From positions 2,328,568-2,392,567 of the forward strand of contig SRSI01000048.1 of assembly GCA_005656395.1 (NCBI GenBank): 64,000 bases of DNA, in the 5' to 3' direction. The stretch's first letter is position 1. Each line of letters opens with the position of its first letter. Below are positions 1 through 9,959 of this stretch, in pieces. A model generated the notes under the pieces. It saw nothing but the letters and a program-made list of their open reading frames with translations. It searched no databases and had not been told where the DNA came from. The stretch is from Strongyloides papillosus (Eukaryota; Nematoda; Chromadorea; Rhabditida; Strongyloididae). Made by a program: the position numbers and the translations under genes.

Positions 1-1051
1 GTGGTCGATTTCCAAAGTTATTTGATGGTCGATTTCCAAAGTTATTTGGTGGTCGACTTCCAAAATTTTTTGGTGGTTTTTGATTATTAACTCTTGGTCT
101 ATTGTTTCCGCGTTTAGGTCCGATGGAATTGCTATTAAAATTTCGGTTTGGTCTTACTAAACCTGGTCTTCCTGGTCTTCTACCACCAAATCTGTCATTT
201 CTTCTTGAACCAAATCGGTTGTGTTCTCTTATCCTTGATCTTCCAAACTCAATCGACCCTCGTGGACCGTTTCTTCCACGTCTTCTACTACCAAATCCAT
301 TCATTCTTGAATCTGTTGAAAAGCCAATTGGAGGTAACATATTACGACGTCCATCAAATTGATTATCCATAAACATTGAGCCCATTGGACTTCCATATCT
401 TCTTGTCCTTAATCCGTAATCCATTGAATTCCAGAGTCCTCTTCTGATAAAATTTGCTCCACCAAATCCAGGCATAAATCTTCTTCCAAAGAATAAATTG
501 TTTCTACGCCATCCAATTAAGCTACCTCCAATAAATATTGGTACAGGAATTAGTGGGCTCAAAACAGGTGGCATAAACATTCCTCCATAAGGCATATACA
601 TAGGCATAGATGATCCTCCTAAATAAGTTGGCATGAAGTTTTGATTTATAAATTGATTATTATTAAATCCATCTTCACTAACAACTGGAGCACAGTAAGA
701 GTATTCAATATTAATATCTCCATAAATTCCACTTCTGTATTCTCTAAAAGTAATATAATCTTGAGCATTACTATATTCTTGGAAGTCAGACATTTCGCTA
801 TTACTTTTCATATTCCAATACTCACTTTCATCTGTAACTGATTCGAAATCCCAGTATCCTTCAGTATCTTTAAATACCCGTACAGCATCACCAACGGTTT
901 CTCCTTTCTCATTGTTCCATGATACAACACAATGCATATCATTAACATAGTTTAAATCTACTATAGGTATATTTTGATTGTCAACATTTTGACTCCGTAC
1001 TAGTGGAAAAATTAATAGTAAATATGACAATATGTTTAATAAGTAGAACAT
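1..1051 (-). CDS. Secreted Arg/Gly/Asn-rich protein, 3' end off the window
   Basis: The frame is open without a stop from an ATG at 1051 (minus strand) to base 1, about 350 codons, so the C-terminus is missing. Residues 1-20 (MFYLLNILSYLLLIFPLVRS) look like a signal peptide cleaved before QNVDNQN. An acidic, aromatic region with two Cys follows (residues ~35-125), then a Met/Pro/Gly stretch (~140-200), then an Arg/Gly-rich tail. The tail ends in near-perfect short repeats of the type NFGNRPS/NFGSRPP. I do not recognise a family; the composition suggests an extracellular matrix, cuticle or secretion product. It is the first of four same-strand genes for secreted low-complexity proteins, which suggests a local cluster. 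The open frame, signal peptide and synonymous-looking wobble argue for a real gene. Confidence 0.78.
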   Translation of the reverse strand, partial: MFYLLNILSYLLLIFPLVRSQNVDNQNIPIVDLNYVNDMHCVVSWNNEKGETVGDAVRVFKDTEGYWDFESVTDESEYWNMKSNSEMSDFQEYSNAQDYITFREYRSGIYGDINIEYSYCAPVVSEDGFNNNQFINQNFMPTYLGGSSMPMYMPYGGMFMPPVLSPLIPVPIFIGGSLIGWRRNNLFFGRRFMPGFGGANFIRRGLWNSMDYGLRTRRYGSPMGSMFMDNQFDGRRNMLPPIGFSTDSRMNGFGSRRRGRNGPRGSIEFGRSRIREHNRFGSRRNDRFGGRRPGRPGLVRPNRNFNSNSIGPKRGNNRPRVNNQKPPKNFGSRPPNNFGNRPSNNFGNRP

Positions 1052-1384
1052 TATTTAAAATGATATAAATGTTTACAAATTTCTTGTTTATATTTATTTC
1101 CGCATATGAGGCTATATTAAAATATTTTATCATGCATCCAAAATGACCTCCAAGAAATGGAAAAAATAGATCATACAATGCTATCCTATGTTTTTATTCA
1201 CCAAATACCTTTATTAACAGCATTTAACCTTTCTAAAATACTATCTTTTTTAATGATAAGTCTTTGTAATAATTTAATTGCTACTGCTTCCCAAATTCAT
1301 CATATGTTGAAGTAAAAATTTATTTATTTCATTTATTTAGAAAAAAAGTTGTTTGTTTTAAAATTTTATTAGAAATAATTTTAA
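1052..1384. other. Intergenic, AT-rich
   Basis: This is spacing between two minus-strand genes. It should hold the promoter of the gene ending at 1051 and the 3' UTR of the gene at 1385-1924. No convincing gene, repeat or RNA is seen. The open frame crossing 981-1178 is a shadow of the upstream gene. Confidence 0.5.
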
Positions 1385-1924
1385 TTAGCCGAACATTGGA
1401 TCTGGGAATCTTCCCATCATTTCAGGTCTTGGTCCAAATCTTCCCCACCATGGCATATGGGGGCGCCATCCACCAGGTCCCATGAAATCTGGTCTTCCGC
1501 CAAATCTACCACTACCGGGCCCAAAAGGTCTACCTTGGTTTTCATTGAATCCTGAATCTCCTCTTCCGAAACTTCCTTGACCGCCATTAGAGCCCCAGTT
1601 TCTATCTTGGTTGCCTCTATTATTTCCGAAACCCCCTTGGTTATCTCCATTATTTCCAAAACCTCCTTGGTTACCTCTATTATTTCCGAAACCTCCTTGG
1701 TTATCTCTATTATTTCCAAAACCTCCTTGGTTACCTCTGTCTCTTCCAGAATTTCCTTGATTGCCTCTACCGGGATTTCTTTGACCGCCTCTTCCGGAAC
1801 CTCTTTGGCCTCCGCCACCTCTTCTTGAACCTCCATTACCTCCTGGAGGTCCGCTCTGTCCAGCTACTTGTCCAAGAAAAATACATATTATAGAAATATA
1901 TAATAAAATAAAGAAATTTCTCAT
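1385..1924 (-). CDS. Secreted Gly/Asn-rich repeat protein (179 aa)
   Basis: A complete 179-codon frame starts with a hydrophobic leader (about 22 residues, ending VAGQ), giving a mature protein that begins QSGPPGGNGG. The middle is built from about five copies of a ten-residue unit of the form GNQGGFGNNR; before it lies RGG/GRG-rich sequence. The C-terminus changes to Pro, Trp, Met and Arg (PHMPWWGRFGPRPEMM). There are no Cys residues beyond the leader. Such glycine-rich secreted proteins are common in nematodes and are often matrix, cuticle or antimicrobial products; the exact role is unknown. Sequence just upstream of its start codon reappears around 4022-4140, so part of this locus has been duplicated. 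Confidence 0.82.
   Translation of the reverse strand: MRNFFILLYISIICIFLGQVAGQSGPPGGNGGSRRGGGGQRGSGRGGQRNPGRGNQGNSGRDRGNQGGFGNNRDNQGGFGNNRGNQGGFGNNGDNQGGFGNNRGNQDRNWGSNGGQGSFGRGDSGFNENQGRPFGPGSGRFGGRPDFMGPGGWRPHMPWWGRFGPRPEMMGRFPDPMFG
1606..1740. repeat. 30-bp coding minisatellite
   Basis: About four to five tandem 30-bp units lie inside the glycine-rich gene. Each encodes ten residues. Adjacent units alternate in two wobble positions (ccgaaa/ccaaaa and ttatct/ttacct), so the actual duplication unit may be 60 bp. Confidence 0.75.
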
Positions 1925-2384
1925 GTTTAAAATTTGAAATTAAATTAAAATGAATAATCTAACTTTTATATTATAAACATTTAGTGTTTCAATATATTGA
2001 ATCAAGAAATTATTCAATGATATCATACTACAATTATGAAATAGGTTATAAAGGTATACAATGACTATTGAAATTCTTCCTTGTGTTTGTCGAATCTTCT
2101 TATTTCCTTAATTTATTAAAAGAATAATTATTTCTATGTATGATATTGTTTTTTCACTTCTAAAACTTTGCGTAAAGTGATATGTAAAATTAAAACTAGT
2201 TCTTAATGTAATATTTAAAACATTTGCATTTTTTAATCTAAATAGTTTTGTTCCACTATATTATTATTTAGTTAGAATGGGAATTTATCTGTAATTTTGA
2301 TGTTTCATTGTGAAATATTTTATTTATTAAAAAAGGAAATATATTTAAAAAAAAGAATTTAAAATGTGTACAATATAATTAATT
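1925..2384. other. Intergenic; upstream region of the Gly/Asn-rich gene
   Basis: AT-rich sequence. The part nearest the start codon (about 1920-2100) is clearly similar to 4018-4140, including a shared 'gtttcaatatatt' and 'ataggttat'. The remaining ~280 bp shows nothing recognisable apart from the 3' flank of the gene ending at 2385. Confidence 0.5.
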
Positions 2385-2708
2385 TTATCCCCAGTTATTA
2401 CCGTAATAATTGTTACCAGAATAACTGTTACCATAATAGTTATTGTAACCATACATATTATTGTTTCCATACATATTACCACCACCACGACCACGTCCAA
2501 AAATTCTTCCTCCTCTTCGAGCACCTCTGAGACCCATACGTCCTAAACGCATAAAAATTCCAAGTCCTCCAAATCTCCTCTTAACTCTTATGTGTTGTTG
2601 AAGAAAATTTTCACCAATACTATCATTAATTTCTTCATTTCTTATGCTCCATATAGGAATAATTATATAAAGGAATAAAATGATAATATCTAATTTTATT
2701 AAAATCAT
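2385..2708 (-). CDS. Secreted basic Gly/Tyr-rich prepropeptide, copy 1
   Basis: A 107-residue protein with three clear parts. A signal peptide spans residues 1-21. A short acidic propeptide follows, ending in the dibasic site RVKRR (residues ~41-45), which a furin-type convertase would cut. The mature part starts with an Arg/Gly-rich basic segment and ends in repeats of Tyr, Asn and Gly (YGNNYYGNN-type). There are no Cys. The layout resembles nematode antimicrobial-peptide or neuropeptide-like precursors, but a cuticle or eggshell role is equally possible. The neighbour at 2860-3180 is a tandem duplicate with the same architecture and a similar 3' flank. Confidence 0.8.
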   Translation of the reverse strand: MILIKLDIIILFLYIIIPIWSIRNEEINDSIGENFLQQHIRVKRRFGGLGIFMRLGRMGLRGARRGGRIFGRGRGGGNMYGNNNMYGYNNYYGNSYSGNNYYGNNWG

Positions 2709-2859
2709 TTTTTATCAATTTTGATCTATTCTAAAAAAATGCGAAAAAAGTTTAGATTTTTAATTTCGTAGGGTAGATGTCGCGGACAAATGTTTTGTTA
2801 GTAAAAAAATAAATAGATTAAAAAAGAAAGATTTTAAAATGTATACAATATACTTTATT

Positions 2860-3180
2860 TTATCTCCAGTTATTACCATAATAATTGTAACCATAATAAT
2901 TGTTGCCATAATAGTTATTGTAACAATTATAATTATTGTATCCATACATACCACCACAACTACGACGTCTAAGCATTCTTCCTCCTCTCCGAACACCTCT
3001 GAGACCCAACCGTCCTAGTCTCCAAAAAATTCTTAGTCCTCCAATTCTTCTCTTAACTCTTATATGTTGTTGAAGAAAATTATCATTAATATTACTATGC
3101 ATTTCTTCATTTTTTATGCTCCATATAGGAATAATTATATAAAGAAATAAAATAAAAATGTTCAATTTTGATAGAATCAT
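2860..3180 (-). CDS. Secreted basic Gly/Tyr-rich prepropeptide, copy 2
   Basis: A 106-residue paralogue of the gene at 2385-2708. The leader, the propeptide and the convertase site (QQHIRVKRR) are almost identical. The mature part has diverged more: it gains Cys at two places (RRRSCGG and YNCYNN), which copy 1 lacks, and ends YYGNNWR rather than WG. Conservation of the pre-pro region with faster change in the mature peptide is a pattern often seen in duplicated defence peptides, though two copies are too few to claim selection. The 3' flank, with the shared 'ttaaaatgt.tacaata' block, was duplicated too. Confidence 0.8.
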   Translation of the reverse strand: MILSKLNIFILFLYIIIPIWSIKNEEMHSNINDNFLQQHIRVKRRIGGLRIFWRLGRLGLRGVRRGGRMLRRRSCGGMYGYNNYNCYNNYYGNNYYGYNYYGNNWR

Positions 3181-3489
3181 TTTTTTAATTTAAATTAAAT
3201 AAAAATACTATTAAAATGTCGATTGCATATTTATAATTTTACCACTTATTTGATATTGTTCACAAAATACTCTTTTTGAAGATCATAATTTACAATGCGC
3301 CATCCCATTATTTACTGAATTACTACGTAAAAAAATATTTATTGCACAAAGTATTTTTTAATAAAAAATTGTAAACAAACTTTTATAGAGATATACGCAT
3401 TTTATAAACTTACAAAGACTACATCATGACTAAAAATTGTAGTATACGTAGCAAAATATGGTCATGAACTTTTATACCCATTTCTTATA

Positions 3490-3777
3490 TTAGGTGAGGC
3501 ATTCTTGGAGTGCATCTGTAGAAAATGCGAATGCTTCAGCATTATAAAATATAGGAGGTAGCGGAATTAGGCGGTAGAAAGGTGGTTGAGTAAGTAGTGG
3601 TGAAGATAGTGAAGAAAGTAGTAATCAAGTAAAGAAAAAATAAATTATGATAATTCTCCCATCTTCTACCACATCTGCTACCACATTCTCTATCAAATCT
3701 CCCGCTACATTCACTATTTATAAAGCTAGACAATTGCATTTTCTTACAGATGCACTGCAAGAGTATCTCACCCCTAA
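3490..3777. mobile_element. Candidate MITE with ~40-bp terminal inverted repeats
   Basis: The left end (3490-3530) and right end (3735-3777) are inverted copies, both containing 'gtgcatctgta.gaaaatgc' or its complement. The interior is purine-rich on one half and pyrimidine-rich on the other, so the whole 288 bp can fold back. A 72-codon minus-strand frame inside it (3542-3760) is probably incidental. Confidence 0.55.
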
Positions 3778-4270
3778 AAAGGCAAAAGGTACAAAAATCC
3801 TTGAATCTAATTCATGAAATATAAATTCTTAAGTTTTATTAATTGCTAGATAGTTATCATCTAACAAATTCATATGATGATCGTAAATGCAGCAACACTG
3901 TTTCTATTTACTTTCGTGAACCAAAAGAATCAACTTTAAGATTCTTTAAAAATAGTTTATTTTACGTTCAAATATATTTTTATTCTACAAAATTTTATTT
4001 AACAACATTAAACTCTTTTTTCATGTTCAACATTTGACATTACATTTAGAACAAATTACCTAATGTTTCAATATATTAATTCAAAGAAATTATTCCAATT
4101 ATATAATAGGTTATTAAATGTCAATTCAAATATTATTTCCGATAAACCCCTCTTTCTTCTCTTGTATGCATTGTGGTGTTTAATTATGGCAACGCATTCG
4201 GCCTGAATGTAACGCTCTAGCTTTTCAAAAAATATTAAATTCAAAATATTTTTCAACAAAAAAATTGTAA
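3778..4270. other. Gene-free stretch with duplicated upstream sequence
   Basis: The segment 4018-4140 is a diverged copy of the sequence upstream of the Gly/Asn-rich gene (1920-2100), including its start-codon neighbourhood, but no gene follows it here. The stretch 4240-4300 resembles 3340-3395; both contain 'aaaattgtaaacaaa' followed by 'ttttatagagat'. A 64-codon plus-strand frame at 3843-4037 has no supporting features. Confidence 0.5.
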
Positions 4271-4321
4271 ACAAAAAGTAATCTTATCTTTTATAGAGAT
4301 CTCTACCATAACAGTGAAAGT

Positions 4322-7300
4322 GTGTCTTTTCATACATTGGATCAAGTATCAATATCAAAAGTAGTATTTTTTCAAAACTCCTTGCCATTTGGTGTTTCAA
4401 TATACAATGTAAAGATAATCGATAAGAGTAAGGATGATTTTCAAGTGAATTTGATAAAAAAATCAGTACAAATAGCACCCGGAGATACAAGTCCAACTGT
4501 TAGAATAAAATATCTGAAGAAGCAAGAAAATGGTTTTGAAACAATTATGAAAATTTACACTAATGTTTCTAATTATGAGGTACCTATCAAGATATACAAT
4601 GGCGAACTTGAAGTGGTTATAAATTCTATCGATAAGACACAATTTGACTTCGGAACTTTATCACCATCTGATGAAAGATCAATACATTTCACAGTTCAAA
4701 ATCACGGGACAGTACCAATATCAATAGAAAAATTTACCAATCCTCTTGAACCGTTTATGAAAGTTGTTTATAAAGGGCAAAAAGATTTACCAGTGAGTAA
4801 TGACTTAATGAATGCTCAAAAAAGTCCACCAACTTTTTCGAAAAGTAATGATGAGATTGTAATAAAAGGTAAAGCAATTGGTTATTTTAAATTAGTACTA
4901 AATCTCACTAACTACTCACCATTATTTAACTTTCATAAGAAAAGTAGTAATATATTCGGTATTGTGACAAAATTTAATGTATATGAATATAAAATACTAT
5001 TTAATGTTTCACCAGGTGGTTTAATACATATACCATCACAACCGGAATTAAACTTTGGTGATACATTTCCTGGACAGGTTGTCTCCAAAAGAATATACTT
5101 ATTTAGTTATTTTCCTCAAAAAATGAATCTTCTCAGACTATCAACATTAAATAACCAGGGAATTCTATTCTTTGAAAGTAATATTACTACAACAACAATT
5201 AACAATAATGATAATAATAAAAAAAAAGATTTAATAATACAATCTGGTAAAATTAATGATCTCAATAGAGTTATTTTAATGCCACATCGTTCTTGTAATG
5301 AACATTGCTATGTTGGTATCCAACTCCATTCATCAGATGGTCAATGGTTCACTTATGGAATGAAATTACCACAAAATTTAGCAGAAATAGATTACTATTT
5401 ATTTAAAAATATGAAAAATAGGTATGAAAGATTAATAGGAATGAAAAAAGATATTATTGATGATAGTATTATTGTTGATACGACACATGTTAAGAATTAT
5501 GAGATTCCTATAAAAGGTAAAATGATCTGGCCAAAACTTATGACGACAGATGAAGTTATCTTCCCATTAACTGCTGTTGGAAACTATACTATTATGAATT
5601 TAACTCTTCAAAATCCATCACTTCAACCAGTTGTTGTACAATTATTACCTCTTGTTATATATCCCGATGCTGAGGCATTTTTACATTCATTTAGAGAATT
5701 CCTACCACCAATGCCTCAACCTATAGAAATAAATGAGACGTTAATGTTTAGTTTACGTGATACTGAATTATTTACCCTTCGACCAGACAGTCCAGTTCCT
5801 AAGTTAAGAGAAGATTTAGAGAGTATTGTTAATACCCCAATACCAAGGTTTACATTATCAATGTTATTACAACCTGGTATGAAAGTACGTATCAGACTTG
5901 GGTTTCTTCCTACTGATCACATATTACGTTCCTCCCTCCTTATAATACGAAATAATTTAACAGTTGTTGAGTCAGTTGTCTTAATGGGAAGAGGTGCACA
6001 TATAAATATGGAGGTTGATGGCAAAGTTGCAAGAACAAAGGATCCATTGTTATTTGATATTCAACCATTTCATTTGTCTGATTGTCATAACCCTAAACGA
6101 CTTAACCATAAATTAAGTACAACTTTAACTGTTAAAAGGAGTTTTATGGTAAAAAATACTGGTGAAATACCATTTACTGTTGTTAATATGAGTATAAATA
6201 ATTACATCTGCGAAAATCGAGGTTTTAGAGTATTAAACTGTGAACCATTTACATTAAAACCAAATGAAACACATATTTTAGATATTGCTTATACACCAGA
6301 TTTCTTAATGTCATGGAATGAGGCAGCTTTACAATTATATATGCATATGAATAGTACATCATGGATGTTTCCTATTGCTGCTTCAATACCTAAACATATG
6401 TTATCAAAATGTTACTCAGCCTTGCCAAGACCTCCATTTGAAGGTTTTATGTACTATTCCTGTGTCTCTGCATTAATGTAATTTTTAATTATTTATTTAT
6501 TTTTTAATTTATCATTCAAATATTTTTTTACTTTTAGATTTTGTCTTATATGTGTTATAGCTTGTGCATATTTAGAAGGTGATCGTACTATCTCTCATGC
6601 TATACGGCTACAATACATGCCACCAAAGAAAATATTTGATTTCAAAAATATTGCTACACCAACTGTTCCACCACCAAATACAATTAAAGAAACAAATGAT
6701 AATATTGAAGAGAATGTACAAATATCACTTTGGAAGAGAATAATAAACTACATGGTTTCCAAGGTACTTTATGTATGTAGTTTAATCTGGCATGAAAAGA
6801 TAACAGCAACGAGATTAAGGTCATCAATGAAAGAACCATCTAAAGAGAAAGATAAGAAAAAAGCTTTTAGTGAGACATTAAAATTATACCAAGAAACGAC
6901 GAGATCAATACAAAAAACAGCATTAGATACATTTAAAATGAGAAATCCAGGTTTATTAAAAAGAGATATTGATCTTGGAGATATAACAACAAATATCAAA
7001 ATTAGAATGGATGAAAATGATATAAGGAAAAAGAAGGTAATAGAAGAAGAGAAAGAAGAGGAACTGAACATTGCTAAAAGGTCTCCAGAAGTAGGTAAAG
7101 AAAATAATGTTATTGAAAAAGTTGTTCAACAATCAAATACAAATATCAAAATCCAGAAAGGAAAGAAAAAAGGTAAAGGAAATAAATCAAATGTCGTTCA
7201 AAATAATAAATTATCTATTGTTGAAGAGATCAAAATAGAAAAGAAAGATAAAAAATATAATGATAAAGATTTTATTGATAGTAAAATAGAATCCAATGGT

Positions 7301-8356
7301 ATTAATGGTGATTTGTTAAGAGACAATGATAGGAAAAAAATTAAGAATACTTCAAATATTTTGAAAGAAAATATAGAAGCAGAAAAGAATGTGGTTAAAG
7401 AGAAGAAAATTGAGAAAAAGAAGTGTGAAACAATTAACAATAGTGTTGATGAAGAATCTATGAAAGAAGAAACCATTGAAGAAGAGACAGATGATAAAGA
7501 ATCTGTTGGTTTCATACAAAAATGGATTGATTCATCTAAGAGTGATGAAAAAGAAAGTTCTCCTGGTAGTATTAAATCAAGTTTAAAGAAGGATGATATT
7601 GAGGAGGAATGTTCATTAATAGATGAAGAAGGTATAATTGATGATATGGATCCAGAAGAAATGGATCCTGTACTATTAATAAGAAAATATAAAGAACTCA
7701 AGACAAAATATGCTAAAGATTCATCTAAGAAAAGTGTAACTCCTGAAATTGACATGGAAAAAGTTAAGCAAGCTCAAAAAGAAATACTTACTCAACAATT
7801 TAACATGCCTCTTGATGATGTAGCCAAATGGGATCCAGATAATCCGGCTTCTACTTATCAATTTATGGATTTGAATCAATTGGTTAATGAGATGATCTTG
7901 CCTAATGGTACTTATGGTACAGAATACATGAATTCTTTTAATATAAATCCAGTGGCATTCAATCAGCCATTAAATGATCCATGGAATATAATGTCAGCTT
8001 TTACACCAGGTCAAAACTTCTTCCCTCCTGAACATCAGATGGATAATCTATTCTCAAATATCAATACAACACTTCCATCAGGAGGATCACCAAGTTATTT
8101 CCAAAATTCTTCATTCCCCAGTTTTGATAGAACACCACAAATACCACCAACATCTATTTCACAGACTTCTATCATAAATAATCAAACTACAACATCATCA
8201 AATACCACACAACAACAAAATAACTTCCCTATCAGTTCGACAGATGAATTTAACATCTGGAATCCACTTACACAAGAAAACAATGAAACATTTGATAGTT
8301 GGATGAAACATACAGGAATTGATAAAATAATCGATGACGATGAGAAGAAGAAATAG
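4322..8356 (+). CDS. tmem-131: TMEM131 homologue (collagen cargo secretion), 5' exon not seen
   Basis: Two exons, 4322-6477 and 6538-8356, join in frame across a 60-bp intron to give about 1,324 residues. The large lumenal part carries PapD-like beta-sandwich segments (for example DFGTLSPSDERSIHFTVQN near residue 110) and N-glycosylation sites. It ends in a conserved Pro/Tyr-rich approach to the membrane (ALPRPPFEGFMYYS). The splice restores a single transmembrane helix, AL-IFCLICVIACAYLEGD (residues ~716-735). The ~590-residue tail is Lys/Glu-rich and then Asn/Gln/Ser-rich, ending with Trp motifs and KKK. Known TMEM131 proteins bind procollagen in the ER lumen and TRAPPC8 through the tail. 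The 4322 codon is GTG; the frame is open back to 4271 without ATG, so a leader exon must lie upstream or has been lost. It is the longest intact gene here. Confidence 0.85.
6478..6537 (+). other. Intron of the TMEM131 homologue (60 bp)
   Basis: The intron begins GTAATT and ends with the nematode-style pyrimidine tract TTTTTTTACTTTTAG. Removing it fuses the two long frames (codon AT|A) and completes the transmembrane helix; without removal the first frame hits TAA at once. This is the clearest intron in the window. Confidence 0.9.
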
Positions 8357-8600
8357 AAGTTTGGGATTGAATTTTTAAATGAAATAAAAAGTATATTGAA
8401 AGAGAAAGGATAGAATACTTAGTTATTAAAAAATATTATATCATATCAATGGTGATTGATAAAATGTATCATTTTTGATAATATTATACAAAATAAATAA
8501 TTTGCTTCCATAAACTTTTTATTTTTAAAGGGCTAAACATTATGACAATACATTAAAATATGTGTTGAATTACCAAAAAATTGAAATATTTATTTTAATT
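8357..8600. other. 3' flank of the TMEM131 homologue
   Basis: AT-rich. 'aaataaaa' at about 8380 and 'aaataaataa' at about 8490 are candidate polyadenylation signals for the upstream gene. Nothing else is seen. Confidence 0.4.
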
Positions 8601-8603
8601 ATG

Positions 8604-8780
8604 CATTATTTTCATCATTGACAGGTCTTACTTCCGTGACAATCCACAATTGTTTCTTTGCCATCTTCTTTATTTCATAAACTCGCATAGATTATGTATC
8701 ATTACATTCATTACTCTTTAAATCGTTAATACTTTAAGGATCTTTCTCTTTTTTAGTTCTATATACAGCTAAACTAATTA
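8604..8780 (-). pseudogene. Decayed coding fragment, unknown
   Basis: On the minus strand one frame reads about 59 codons with protein-like composition, interrupted by two TAA stops. The last 29 codons start at a Met and read MRVYEIKKMAKKQLWIVTEV before a final TAA at 8604. I do not recognise the protein. Composition and the continuing frame across the stops suggest a short pseudogene remnant rather than chance, but this is a weak call. Confidence 0.3.
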
Positions 8781-8848
8781 GAAAAAAACGTTTTGAAAAA
8801 TAAGATAAATCTAAAAATAAAACGAAATATCTCCTATTAAATAATAAA

Positions 8849-9088
8849 ATGTCTTTAAATGAAGAAAAAAAATGGATTAATTATGTATATCGTTTGTAAC
8901 AACAATCAATGGATATTTCTACGTCAAATGAAGATTCGAATGACTATTTCGATGAAAAGCTTTCTGCCTATTGCAGATTTCCTTCTGCCATTTATAAATT
9001 TATTGTCATGTCAACGAAAATATTTAAAAAAAACAGCAATTTTCACATTGCAATTATGTCATTAACAAATGACATGGATAAAATTTAG
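8849..9088 (+). pseudogene. Small protein pseudogene (79 codons, one stop)
   Basis: An ATG at 8849 opens 80 codons ending in TAG at 9088, broken only by a TAA at 8897-8899 (codon 17). The N-terminal part reads MSLNEEKKWINYVYRL; after the stop the frame continues with an acidic stretch and a hydrophobic, Lys-rich C-terminus (AIYKFIVMSTKIFKK). Translation could restart at the ATG at 8909, giving 59 residues. The family is not recognised. Frame continuity suggests a recently broken small gene. Confidence 0.4.
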
Positions 9089-9270
9089 TTTCATAAACTA
9101 AGAAATTTCTATATAAACTTATTTTTAATGATAAATTTGTATAACAAAAAAAATTTCACTGAAAAAATGAAAAAAAGATGAATGGAGATTAGTATCTTTT
9201 CAATTCGTATACGTAAAACTTAGATAACCAAGTAAAAATAAACAGGAAAAGTATACAATAAAATAACGTA

Positions 9271-9675
9271 TTATGATTTCCACTTCCGATACCACCATTC
9301 TTTTTTGCAATTACAACTTTCACCTTTACCTGTTAACAATCTAAATTCAAAGCATGTATGATGAAAAAACGCATACTTCTTAAAATCTGATTCTACACAG
9401 CCACTTTCTATCATTTCACCATTGTCATACTCGTATCAGTTGATATACATAAAACCATTAAAAGATGTTTCAGACAAAATCTCAATTATTTGATTAATTG
9501 TTACATATGGTTCAGCGAGTATAAATTTATCTGGTATATTTAATTCAAGAATACCATTCATTTGACCACACTTCTACATATCAGAAGTCTTATCTTTTTC
9601 ATAACTTTTTTCAAACTAAAAAGTGATCAATAATAATAAAAGAAATAATAAAAAATACAATATCTTCTTACGTAA
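9271..9675 (-). pseudogene. Secreted protein pseudogene with three stops
   Basis: On the minus strand, 134 codons run from CGT at 9672 to TAA at 9271-9273 with no indel but three in-frame stops (TAG, TAG, TGA). The first part is a plain signal peptide (RKKILYFLLFLLLLLITF) whose initiator Met has become TTA. The rest has scattered Cys and ends in a basic aromatic tail (CNCKKEWWYRKWKS). The intact reading register with several point-mutation stops shows a dead gene for a small secreted protein. The family is not recognised. Confidence 0.6.
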
Positions 9676-9959
9676 TGGATATTAATTTTTTTTTATAGCT
9701 GTTTAAGTCCATTGGAGATAACAGTTTCATCTTCTACTACACACAAAACCTAAACATGTTTTTTTAATCAATACGATTTATATAAAAGAAGGGCTATATT
9801 CGATAGCATTTTAGGGCCTAGGTTTTTTACTCATTTAGCAAACACATTCTAGTTCATTTTGCATGTACATTCTATCTTATTTTGCATATACAAGACTAGG
9901 TAGTAGAATGTATACATAAAACGAAGTAAAATGCATACACAAAATGATCTAAAAATATA

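Noticed and set aside
1417..1836. Long alternative frames, on both strands, across the Gly/Asn-rich gene
   Set aside because: They arise because the 30-bp repeat lacks stops in several phases; only the 179-codon frame has a leader peptide and sensible composition.
3542..3760. 72-codon Cys-containing minus-strand frame
   Set aside because: It lies almost entirely between the inverted ends of the candidate MITE and has no leader or domain.
6769..7755. Ser/Ile/Phe-rich minus-strand frames opposite the TMEM131 tail
   Set aside because: They are antisense shadows of a Lys/Glu-rich coding region.
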